Positions 26,231 through 33,531 of a DNA stretch of 64,000 nt are shown here, one piece after another; position 1 is the stretch's first letter, and every line of letters starts with the position of its first letter. The translations under genes and the position numbers were made by a program. Source of the DNA: Pseudomonadota bacterium (GTDB lineage Bacteria; Pseudomonadota; Gammaproteobacteria; Pseudomonadales; Pseudomonadaceae); NCBI GenBank assembly GCA_023388335.1, contig JAEWGL010000201.1:1-64000 (forward strand), in the 5' to 3' direction. The notes under the pieces were generated by a model, which was given only the letters and a program-made list of their open reading frames with translations, made no database searches and had not been told where the DNA came from.

Positions 26231-26338
26231 CTTAACTTCATACCAAGCAGCTCGCGTAGTCGGGCATTGCCAAGGCGCCCTCCCCAAAGTAGCAAGGTCT
26301 TCAGCAGCTCAGCGCGGGCGCGGGGTTCTTTGATCATG
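26225..26338 (-). pseudogene. Possible N-terminal fragment of a WYL-type regulator
   Basis: A minus-strand frame from 26338 reads MIKEPRARAELLKTLLLWGG, then RLGNARLRELLGMK. This resembles the winged-helix start of WYL-domain regulators. It runs into IS66 DNA after about 34 residues. Weak, short match. Confidence 0.3.
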
Positions 26339-26408
26339 GGCAATCGCCCTCATAAGAGCAATCGGGTCATGACAGTGATAACAAAAAATGTAGCTTACAA
26401 AAAGTGAC

Positions 26409-28136
26409 TTAGGGTGTCGGAGGTCGGAGAGAAAGGAACGGGTTGTCTGGAGGAGGCGGCAAGCCTAGAAGATTGGTGTCACGCAGGATGTAGCCATTGA
26501 GGTACGTGGTTTTCCGCGGGCCTCGTACGCTGCAAGTCCAAATGTTCTGGCCATTGGGTTTTCTCACATGAACATCTAGCCTCTCAAATTGGCGTTGGAG
26601 GCGTCGCCAGGCGTTATTCTGAAAATCTGCATCGACCAACATCGGATGCTCGGCTGCGTATCGTTGGAAAATGCCCGGTGTGACCAGGAAAAAAGTGCCT
26701 TCCACGGTGTGGACCTTGGCCTTGCTGTCGTTGATCACTAACCGATGACTGAGAACTCCTTTGCGCAACCACTCAAGGAAGTCCAGCCCCACGACATCCC
26801 AGGAAAGCGTAGTGGCAGGCTGCAGGCTTCCTGTGCTTGATTCAGTCTGCAGCTGACGTGGCTCTTCCAACATATCCATCAGTTCGTCTAGGTAATCGAA
26901 ATCCTCAGTCTGGGGAGCGGCGGCCGGCTGCGTCGCATCCGCGGCAGGTTGCGGTCTATCTGTGCTCGATTCGCTGCATGCACTCGACAACAGGGGATTG
27001 ACCGTCATCGGCTCCACCGTGCCACTAAAGTAATCTGGTCGGGGCTCATCTGCCCACACCAGGTTTGGCTGCAGGCGGAGAAAGGTAAAGCGTTGTTGCC
27101 AGTCATTGTCTGCGACGGTGGCGCTCCATACCGCTTTGCCCTCCGGTGTCGCATCCACCAATCCATGTGATTGCAGTTCATCGAATAGGGCGATGTTGGA
27201 GGAGGGGATGCCGTCGACCGACTGAGCCAGCAGGTAAGCGCGCAATTTGTCGGTGGCGGTCTTGCTGACCAACCAGAGGTGATCTTCGGTGAGCCAACCG
27301 GCGGCACCGGGCTGGTTGAGCTTGAACTCGTTCTTGACCAGATGACGTAGACCCATGAGCAGATGGTGCTGCAACGAGTGTTTGGGTGCCTGCAGAGCCT
27401 TGGTGGGGTTGGCACCAATGTTCTGCGCGGTGGATACCCGGTCCGCTTGCAGCACCAATTCGCCGAGGGTGCCGGCATGCTCGTAATGGTTGGACAGTAG
27501 GTACAACAGGTGGCCCCACAGGACCGGGAAGCTGCTGAGCCAGTCGAGTTGGAGTGACGTCAAAATCTGGGTGTACAGCAACCCGGTGGCAGCGCCGTGC
27601 AGCTTGTAGTCGCGGCCGGCCAGGTAGCGAAAGCGGTAGGCCTGGTTCAAAGGGCCGTGCCAGGGGTGCCACACTTCGCCATTCTGGTATTCAACCAGCA
27701 AGTCGACGGCAATCTTGCCAATATCGTGGAGTAGGGCGCCGTAGGCAATCGCCGCGCTCCAGGCGTCGGCCTGCGCAGCCTGGTCTTCCGGTGCGGCGCC
27801 GCTGGGCAACAGGTATGACTGGCGCAGCTTCAGGCTGCAGGCAACCAGTTCTAGTCCATGGTCCAGCATGCCGCCCGGATAGGCATGGTGGTGACTTTCG
27901 CTGGCAGGGAGTTGCTGTACATAGGCGGCGTAGCGGCGGATCGGGTCAAGGTAGAGCTGATTGAACTGCGGCTCGGAGAGCGCCGTGTATTGCCAGATGC
28001 GCTCCAACAGCTTTTTCCGGTGGTCGGCACCGAGCAGGGATTCAGAGGCGAGTGGGAGGAGAAATCCCTCGGGAGCCGGAGCGAGCGTGGGCTCCGCGCC
28101 ATTGCCTTTTTGATGTTTGAACCACCAACGCTTCAT
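26409..28136 (-). CDS. traI: MobH-family conjugative relaxase (TraI_2)
   Basis: The 575-residue relaxase starts DNA transfer by nicking one strand at oriT. The N-terminal TraI_2 domain has the HD-like metal motif HHHAYPGGMLDHGLE (81-95) and LLHDIGK (136-142), characteristic of MOBH. A Pro/Ala/Gln-rich linker covers about 380-440. The C-terminal TraI_2_C domain starts near 450 (WDVVGLDFLEWLRKGVLSHR). It reads away from an upstream pyrimidine-rich region that may hold oriT. It is the leftmost recognisable core gene of the ICE. Confidence 0.9.
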   Translation of the reverse strand: MKRWWFKHQKGNGAEPTLAPAPEGFLLPLASESLLGADHRKKLLERIWQYTALSEPQFNQLYLDPIRRYAAYVQQLPASESHHHAYPGGMLDHGLELVACSLKLRQSYLLPSGAAPEDQAAQADAWSAAIAYGALLHDIGKIAVDLLVEYQNGEVWHPWHGPLNQAYRFRYLAGRDYKLHGAATGLLYTQILTSLQLDWLSSFPVLWGHLLYLLSNHYEHAGTLGELVLQADRVSTAQNIGANPTKALQAPKHSLQHHLLMGLRHLVKNEFKLNQPGAAGWLTEDHLWLVSKTATDKLRAYLLAQSVDGIPSSNIALFDELQSHGLVDATPEGKAVWSATVADNDWQQRFTFLRLQPNLVWADEPRPDYFSGTVEPMTVNPLLSSACSESSTDRPQPAADATQPAAAPQTEDFDYLDELMDMLEEPRQLQTESSTGSLQPATTLSWDVVGLDFLEWLRKGVLSHRLVINDSKAKVHTVEGTFFLVTPGIFQRYAAEHPMLVDADFQNNAWRRLQRQFERLDVHVRKPNGQNIWTCSVRGPRKTTYLNGYILRDTNLLGLPPPPDNPFLSLRPPTP

Positions 28137-28149
28137 CGCACTACCTGCT

Positions 28150-28250
28150 TTGCATTCAGAAGGTCCTTTTGCCTTTTCGGATAGGCCTCTTACCCTTGTG
28201 CCCCTTCCATTGCCGCCGTTACCCTTTATCTCATTGGCCCTTTTCGCGAA
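28150..28250. other. Pyrimidine-rich tract upstream of the relaxase, oriT candidate
   Basis: The + strand has repeated C/T blocks (CCTTTT, CCTTTT, CCCTT, CCCCTT, CCCTTT, CCCTTTT) ending at the palindrome TTCGCGAA (28243-28250). It lies directly upstream of the relaxase gene. There is no direct evidence of a nick site. Confidence 0.3.
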
Positions 28251-28356
28251 CGAGAAAATTCGAAGACTGGCGCATCGGGTTACGTGTGGGGCCGGAATGG
28301 CCTGTCCTTTTCTCGCGGGGTAGACTGCCCGGCATCATTTTGAGGTAGATGGTCTG

Positions 28357-28551
28357 ATGACGTTGAGCGATGCCATACTGATCGTGCTGTTGGCCGACCG
28401 GATTCATGGGTCGGATGCTGCCATTCGATCAGCAGCCAAGCGCTGTGCGAAACAGCCTCCACGCAGTCAGCGCGATATGTTGTTCAAGATTTGTAACAGT
28501 CCCGCGCCTCGGGAACTAGTAGGTCACCTCTGCCAGTTCTTGTCGGACTGA
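28357..28551 (+). CDS. Small conserved-looking protein, function unknown
   Basis: This 64-residue protein starts MTLSDAILIVLLADRIHGSD, with a basic, cysteine-containing C-terminal half. TTGAGGT lies upstream of the ATG, somewhat far. It resembles short proteins seen in Pseudomonas phages and ICEs, but I cannot name the family with certainty. It sits between the relaxase and the MvaT-like gene on the opposite strand from the relaxase. Confidence 0.5.
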   Translation: MTLSDAILIVLLADRIHGSDAAIRSAAKRCAKQPPRSQRDMLFKICNSPAPRELVGHLCQFLSD

Positions 28552-28678
28552 TTAGTCACATAGGTATGTGCGCATTTTGAAGGATGAAAAGTTAGTTGAG
28601 GAAAGCATTAGCGCTCGGCTAGTAGTTCTATCTCAGGTACTATCGCAACACATGCCCCAACCCTAGGAAATATTTCAC

Positions 28679-29044
28679 ATGTCCAAACTTGCCGAATTCA
28701 AAGCACTGGAAGCTCAACTGGCTGCTCAACTTCAACAACTGGACGCGATGAAAAACGATTCCGGCCTGAAGCAGGAAATCGAGTTTGAACAAAAGCTCAA
28801 GGCCTTGCTGGATCAGTACGGCATGAACCTGCGCCAGGTCATCACCATTCTCGACCCGTCCAAGGGCGTAAGCGTGAGTACTTCCAACGCCTCCACCGGC
28901 GCTCAGCGCAAGCCGCGTGAGGTCAAGCGCTACAAACACCCGCACAGCGGCGAGATCGTCGAAACCAAGGGCGGTAATCACAAGATCCTCAAGCAGTGGA
29001 AGCAGGAGCACGGCTCGGATACCGTCGAGAGCTGGCTGCAGTAA
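28679..29044 (+). CDS. MvaT/TurA-type H-NS-like xenogeneic silencer
   Basis: The 121-residue protein is of the MvaT family. An N-terminal coiled-coil oligomerisation half (1-60) contains LKQEIEFEQKLKALLDQYGM. A C-terminal AT-hook-like DNA-binding half follows, with KRYKHPHSGEIVETKGGNHK and a Trp-containing end. These proteins coat AT-rich foreign DNA and silence it. An ICE-borne copy could mimic or feed into the host MvaT network and limit the cost of carriage. The IS insertion lies 60 bases downstream. Confidence 0.88.
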   Translation: MSKLAEFKALEAQLAAQLQQLDAMKNDSGLKQEIEFEQKLKALLDQYGMNLRQVITILDPSKGVSVSTSNASTGAQRKPREVKRYKHPHSGEIVETKGGNHKILKQWKQEHGSDTVESWLQ

Positions 29045-29132
29045 TTGCTTGCTCAATTGAAGCGGACGATGCTCGGCGTTGCAGGCAAAACAAAGACCCC
29101 GGTTCAGACTGTGTGAAAACACACTGACAGGC

Positions 29133-30609
29133 CTAAAACAAACGCCCCGACTTGTTCGGGGCGTTTGTTTTTGTGCTGAAAAAGGCTCTTCGGCCCATCA
29201 GTCGCATCATTTGCTTGGCCCCCAAGACACTAATCGCCCGCTTGAGGTTGTAAGCGGTCACAGCAAGAGCCATTTCAGCTCTTGTGCCTTCGAGTTGTCG
29301 CAGCAGGAAGCGCCCGTTTCCAAATAGCCATTGTTTGAGATTGCCAAACGGGTGCTCAACGATGGATCGACGCCGCTCCATCATCTCTGGATGTAGCTGC
29401 ATCCGCTGCGCCATGCGCTCGAAGGTTTCCTCTTGAGCGTGACGCGAGACATAGCGGCGCTTGGCCGTCGTGCATTGGGCTTTCAGCGCGCACCTGGCGC
29501 AATCATTGATCGCCGCCTGGTAGATCCGGTCGCCCTTGTAGCGCTGCTTCAGCGTTAGCCACTGACCTGCCGGGCACTGGTACCGATCCTGTTCGGCATC
29601 GTAGGTAAAGTCCTTGCGCTCGAATAATGCCTCTCCACCTGGGTTCGAGGTTTTGGTTTGGCGGCACATACGCGGTAATGGCGGCTTCTTCGCAAGCCTG
29701 GAACTGCAGGCCATTTGAGTAACCCATATCGGCTGTCACGGTTAGCGATTCTTGCCCCAACTCAGCCTTGGCAGCTTTCGCCATGGGTTCAAGTTGCTTG
29801 CGGTCATCACCATCCTGCGTCACCTCGTGATGCAAAATGAGACAGTGTTCTGCGTCGACAGCAGTCTGCACGTTATAGGCAACACGAGCCCCCTTTGGCG
29901 TGCGCATCATTCGGGCATCGCTTTCGTGCGTGTTGAATTGCTCCAGTCCCATCGATTGCATCAAGGCCTGGCAACTGCGATTGTCTTGCTGCTTGGCCTC
30001 AAGCTCCGCCAAGGCTGCCTTGATCGCAGTACGATCTACCACCGGCTCACCCTCAGTCTTATCAGCGGCATCCAGGTCAGCCAGGTATTGGGCGATGCGT
30101 TTATCCAGCTTCTCGTCCTGACGCTTGAGCTGATTCAAGTTCAGGTGGCGTCGCGCGGAAGCGACTGCCTGAAACTTGCTCCCGTCGATGGCAACCAGGT
30201 CACCGGCAATCAAACCGGCAGTTCGGCAGAACTGCACAAAAGCTCGGCACGTCGTAACGAACGCAGCTTTGTTGTTCTTGCGGAAGTCGGCGATGGTCTT
30301 GAAGTCGGGTTTAAGTCGGTTGATCAGCCACATCACTTCGATGTTGCGCTGGCATTCAGCTTCCAGGCGACGGGACGAACGAATGCGCTGGAAATAGCCA
30401 TAAAGGTAGAGTTTGAGCTGATCGGCGGGATCGTAGGCGGGGCGCCCTGTGGCCTTGGGCTGAGTTTTCTCAAAGCCGAGCTTACCCAGATCCAGCTTGG
30501 CGACATACAGGTCGATGACCCGTACGAGGTGATCTTCAGGGATCAATTCCTCCAGCGAGACCGGGAACAGGCTGGTCTGACTGCGGGACTCTCCTTGTAT
30601 GTAGGCCAT
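29133..30609 (-). pseudogene. IS1182-type transposase, split by a frameshift
   Basis: The first part from ATG 30609 (MAYIQGESRSQTSLFPVSLE) carries the N-terminal domain and the first DDE residues (VAIDGSKFQAVAS, TADMGYSNG). Near 29650-29665 the sense shifts frame at PPNQNLEP. The second part continues GGEALFERKDFTYDAEQDRY, has the cysteine cluster CARCALKAQC and ends with RRSIVEHPFGNLKQWL. The family normally has one uninterrupted frame. A single extra base explains the break. Probably immobile unless a trans copy exists. Confidence 0.8.
29136..29170. terminator. Hairpin at the IS 3' end, bidirectional terminator
   Basis: AAACAAACGCCCCGA and TTCGGGGCGTTTGTTT form a long stem with a CTTG loop, flanked by A- and T-rich tracts. 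It overlaps the last transposase codons and may also stop mvaT-like transcripts. Confidence 0.7.
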
Positions 30610-30719
30610 AACGAAAAATGCTCCGTATCTTTCGATACGGAGCATTTTCTTAAAGGGCCGGGCAGATTGCTAGGTTTTCACACAGTCTGGGTTGGGGCCT
30701 TTGTGCTTGAGGTGAAAAG

Positions 30720-31658
30720 TCACGCCGTGAGCCGTTCGGTCGTCTCGCTGGACTGATCCGACTGCAGTGCCACCAGGTACTCGGACGCCTCACGCGCCTG
30801 TCCACTGGCGCGGAAGATGGCCCGCTTGTCTTCCTTTAGGATCTTCAACCAGGATGCCAGGTACTCTTCGTGGCGCAGCTCGCCCTGGGTGCCGGTGAGG
30901 GCGCAGAGAAATGCCGCACCCATCTCCGCGACCAATTCCTCGAAGGCGTAGGCTGCAGAGCCAAACGCGTGCCCGCCAGTGATGCCTTCCCGGTTAAGGC
31001 GGGCGTGGTGACCCGACCAGTGCGTCAATTCGTGTAACGCGGTTGCGTAGTAGCTGGCGACGTCCACGAACTGGGCCTTGGTGGGCAATTGGATGAGATC
31101 CCGTATCGGTAGATAGAATGCGTCATCCCCGTAGCGACGCTCGATACGTGCGCCGCTGGCGGCCAACAGTCGCTCGGCAGGTGCATGATCAATGAACGCC
31201 ACCGGATCTTTATCCTCGACGTGGGGCTGCTCTTCGCTGGTTAGCCCCTCGGTCTGCTCAATGTTGAACAGGCAATGCGTCCGTAGCAGTGCAAACTGCA
31301 CCATCTTGACGTTGCCTTGTTCATCACGGACGACCTGACCGTCTTCGTCGTGTGCTTCCTTGCTCATGGGTTTGTACAGCACCGCGAGGGTCGATTGTTC
31401 GCCCTTGCGTACGTGACCACCGGCTTTGCGGGCTTGGTTGTAGGTGAGCCAGCGATCCTGGCGGTACCCGCGCAGGCGGGCTTCGGCCCACAGCAGTGGA
31501 ATGTTGATGCCGGCATAGGGGCGCCGGGTGATCGCGTTGATGGGGAAAGGTGCGTCAGCACTGGAGCCTGAGGTGGTCCAGGGTTTGATCCAAGGGATGA
31601 CCCCTTGGCTCAGGGCACTGACAATCTTATTGGTGACGTCCAGATAGATATCGGACAT
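30720..31658 (-). CDS. ArdC-like antirestriction/ssDNA-binding protein
   Basis: The 312-residue protein has an N-terminal ArdC-type ssDNA-binding domain (TNKIVSALSQGVIPWIKPWT, then PYAGINIPLLW and GGHVRKGEQST). A C-terminal zinc-peptidase-like domain carries ALHELTHWSGH (about 210-220) and a glutamate in ELVAEMGAAFL. Such proteins protect entering DNA from restriction during conjugation. GGAGAACGTC precedes the ATG. It is the last gene of a small leftward group led by the DUF3085 gene. Confidence 0.87.
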   Translation of the reverse strand: MSDIYLDVTNKIVSALSQGVIPWIKPWTTSGSSADAPFPINAITRRPYAGINIPLLWAEARLRGYRQDRWLTYNQARKAGGHVRKGEQSTLAVLYKPMSKEAHDEDGQVVRDEQGNVKMVQFALLRTHCLFNIEQTEGLTSEEQPHVEDKDPVAFIDHAPAERLLAASGARIERRYGDDAFYLPIRDLIQLPTKAQFVDVASYYATALHELTHWSGHHARLNREGITGGHAFGSAAYAFEELVAEMGAAFLCALTGTQGELRHEEYLASWLKILKEDKRAIFRASGQAREASEYLVALQSDQSSETTERLTA

Positions 31659-31742
31659 GACGTTCTCCAGTCAAAGAAGGGGAACGCTGCCCGGCCGGGA
31701 AGGGTTCCCGGTGGGGTAAGTGGACAGTGGTAGTGCGGGTGT

Positions 31743-32168
31743 TCAGGCCGATGAGATGTCTACACCGATCTCATGTGGCAACCTGATGTGCAGAAAAACA
31801 GGACCAGTCTCTGGCGTGATGTGAGTTACCAGTAGCTGAGGGGCAGTTGTCGATGAGCGTGAGTCGTTCTGGGAAGCTTGATCGAGCGGTAACTCGGGCG
31901 ACTGGCGCAGATGGCGACGACTTACTGAAGCCAACGCGATTCCCAAGACGGCTTGTAAGCGCAGCCCTGGTTGCTCGACTGCGTCATTAGCCGTACCAAC
32001 CTCGGCGATGAGTTGCCATACCCCTGGGCTCAGGACAATGGCGGGTAAGGAGCGGTTATTCCTAGACACTGGTGCCTCCTGGGAGCTGATCCAGCGATGG
32101 TCTCCAGGAGCATTCTGGGTAAGTTCCATCGTCACAACGCTCACTGAAAACTGGGCGTGTCCAGGCAT
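31743..32168 (-). CDS. ICE hypothetical protein, translationally coupled
   Basis: This 141-residue protein starts MPGHAQFSVSVVTMELTQNA, has a hydrophobic core around 45-85 and ends LPHEIGVDISSA. I chose ATG 32168 because it forms a TAATG overlap with the stop of the small upstream gene; the longer frame (from 32366) reads through that gene in the wrong frame. No family is recognised. The location suggests a role in establishment after transfer. Confidence 0.55.
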   Translation of the reverse strand: MPGHAQFSVSVVTMELTQNAPGDHRWISSQEAPVSRNNRSLPAIVLSPGVWQLIAEVGTANDAVEQPGLRLQAVLGIALASVSRRHLRQSPELPLDQASQNDSRSSTTAPQLLVTHITPETGPVFLHIRLPHEIGVDISSA

Positions 32169-32389
32169 TAAAACGCGCTTGTCTGTGGGGTCAATGCCCA
32201 ATCTAGGGCACCGAGCAGGTCGAGTTTCCAGCCGCTTCCAGCGAAGGCTTTCCATTCGAAAAGTCCAGATGAACGGATGCTGTCGGCGTAAAGATTGAAG
32301 TGGGCGATATCCCAGAGAGGCACTAGCTTGTGCTTCCCTGAGACATCGCGGGTGTTGCGAGAGCATTCAGGATTTCCCGGAGATGGCAA
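32168..32389 (-). CDS. Small ICE protein between DUF3085 and the 141-residue gene
   Basis: The 73-residue frame has natural protein composition (HKLVPLWDIAHFNLYADSIR, then FEWKAFAGSGWKLDLLGALD). Its start overlaps the DUF3085 end by 23 bases and its stop shares a base with the next start (TAATG). It was chosen over the competing longer frame for these reasons. Function unknown. Confidence 0.5.
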   Translation of the reverse strand: MPSPGNPECSRNTRDVSGKHKLVPLWDIAHFNLYADSIRSSGLFEWKAFAGSGWKLDLLGALDWALTPQTSAF

Positions 32390-32732
32390 TCTCGGCAGCT
32401 ATGTACAGGTGCGTGGATGTGGCCTCGACTACCAGAGACCCGTTGGTGCCGCGTAGGCTTTCCAGAACAGGATCATCAATGTCGAAGTACTCGGCAAAAT
32501 CATCGCCGCCCAATTCATCGCGGGCCCGATTCCACCAGGTGTCGAAGTCGTCGACATCAGGGTTGCAGCCAGTGGCGTAGGCCACGCGTTTTCGGCCGTT
32601 GCCGTCCGGTTTGCTCTCGCCGATCTCAGACATCAGGTAGACACCGTGGTCCTTCACCAGTATCACTCTGCAACCATGGATACCGGCCTCGGCCAACACG
32701 GCGTGAAGTTCAGTGCCTGTAAAACGCAGCAT
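32367..32732 (-). CDS. DUF3085 domain protein
   Basis: The 121-residue protein matches DUF3085, small proteins common on ICEs and conjugative plasmids. Key segments are LHAVLAEAGIHGCRVILVKD, YATGCNPDVDDFDTWWNRAR and DELGGDDFAEYFD. ATG 32732 has GGAGG 9 bases upstream. It lies downstream of a STAXI-like pseudoknot element and leads the antirestriction group, so it is likely expressed early after entry. The biochemical role is unknown. Confidence 0.8.
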   Translation of the reverse strand: MLRFTGTELHAVLAEAGIHGCRVILVKDHGVYLMSEIGESKPDGNGRKRVAYATGCNPDVDDFDTWWNRARDELGGDDFAEYFDIDDPVLESLRGTNGSLVVEATSTHLYIAAEIAISGKS

Positions 32733-32855
32733 GATGAGATCCTCCAGAAGGTGCGGAGGAATGCCGCCCGTCTGGGAGTATTCCCAGCACTGGATTGGAT
32801 TGACTAGGGTGCTTCGAGGACGCAGGCTCAGTGAGCCCAAGGGGTTAGAAGGCGT

Positions 32856-32952
32856 TCATCACCGGGAGCGATGATCTTGCGAGCTGCCGAACGCGAATCG
32901 CATTTGGGGATAACCATCACAAGCGTGACGTAGCCTCTAAGGTTATGGCTAC
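32856..32952 (-). ncRNA. STAXI-like tandem pseudoknot element, copy A
   Basis: On the + strand ATAACC (32910-32915) pairs with GGTTAT (32941-32946), interleaved with GTAGCC (32930-32935) pairing with GGCTAC (32947-32952). A second stem TGCGA/TCGCA (32878-32882/32898-32902) is flanked by GCG/CGC that can also interleave. A diverged copy at 62.4 kb keeps the pairing by compensatory changes. The strand is not certain; minus is inferred from the downstream genes (DUF3085, antirestriction). Architecture and neighbours fit the STAXI motif, a repeated simple pseudoknot near ssb, topoisomerase, antirestriction and integrase genes. Confidence 0.65.
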
Positions 32953-33168
32953 CTGGGGTGCTGGAAAACCAACGATTGCAATTACTCAATATCAGGCAAG
33001 CTCGATATGGTCAATGGAGGGCCTGATGTGGTCTTAGGGGGCGTGTCCACATTGGTCCATGGCGATGTTTTAATCCGCAGCTGAACGATGAGCGGTGCTG
33101 TTCGTGGGGCGGAAAGGAGTAGACTCAAATCTTGGATCCAACGGGCGATCAGCCTGTGGAGGTGCAAG

Positions 33169-33531
33169 ATGAAGCAGGTCCGTAGTCATTCATTTGTGGG
33201 CGGTATGGGGGCTAGCCTTGGCGCAGCTTGGCGAGATTTGGTCTCTAAGATAGTTAGCTCTCAAAGCTCGACTCAACGCCTACGTAGACACTTCCAGGTG
33301 ACGGCAGCTGGAAAGTTGCTTTGTTTGTTTGGTCTTGCTGCCGTAGCTCTCGCTTTTTCTTTGCTGATCATCACCCACTTGGCGGTTGCTTTGGTTCGTA
33401 GCTGGTGGACGAGCGATGAACCTGAGGCGAGCCGAGAGGATTCATCCCCAGACTATTTGGGGGCTGATCTTTATATTGGCGATTACGATAGTAACGGCCA
33501 TTATATTGGTGATTGTAAATCACCTGATTGA
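33169..33531 (+). CDS. DUF3742-like small membrane protein
   Basis: The 120-residue protein has a basic N-terminus (MKQVRSHSFVGGMGASLGAA), one long hydrophobic stretch (about 48-80) and an acidic C-terminal tail with LYIGDYDSNGHYIGD. The tail resembles the GLYDKDGYRID-type ending of DUF3742. GGAGG lies before ATG 33169. It is convergent with the TraG gene and overlaps its end by 12 bases, the position DUF3742 genes occupy in PFGI-1-type ICEs. Confidence 0.65.
   Translation: MKQVRSHSFVGGMGASLGAAWRDLVSKIVSSQSSTQRLRRHFQVTAAGKLLCLFGLAAVALAFSLLIITHLAVALVRSWWTSDEPEASREDSSPDYLGADLYIGDYDSNGHYIGDCKSPD

Larger units (their letters stand above)
29105..30689 (-). mobile_element. IS1182-family insertion sequence
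   Basis: Terminal inverted repeats CAGACTGTGTGAAAAC (29105-29120) and GTTTTCACACAGTCTG (30674-30689) bound the element. Both flanks carry GGTT (29101-29104 and 30690-30693), a probable 4-bp target duplication. The transposase is frameshifted. It lies between the mvaT-like gene and the ArdC-like gene, breaking neither. Confidence 0.88.

Noticed and set aside
29752..30756. Plus-strand 334-codon frame inside the IS
   Set aside because: Antisense of the transposase. It crosses the IS end and has no start signal.
31743..32366. 207-codon reading of the hypothetical gene
   Set aside because: The first 66 codons read through the 73-residue gene in another frame. ATG 32168 with TAATG coupling is better.
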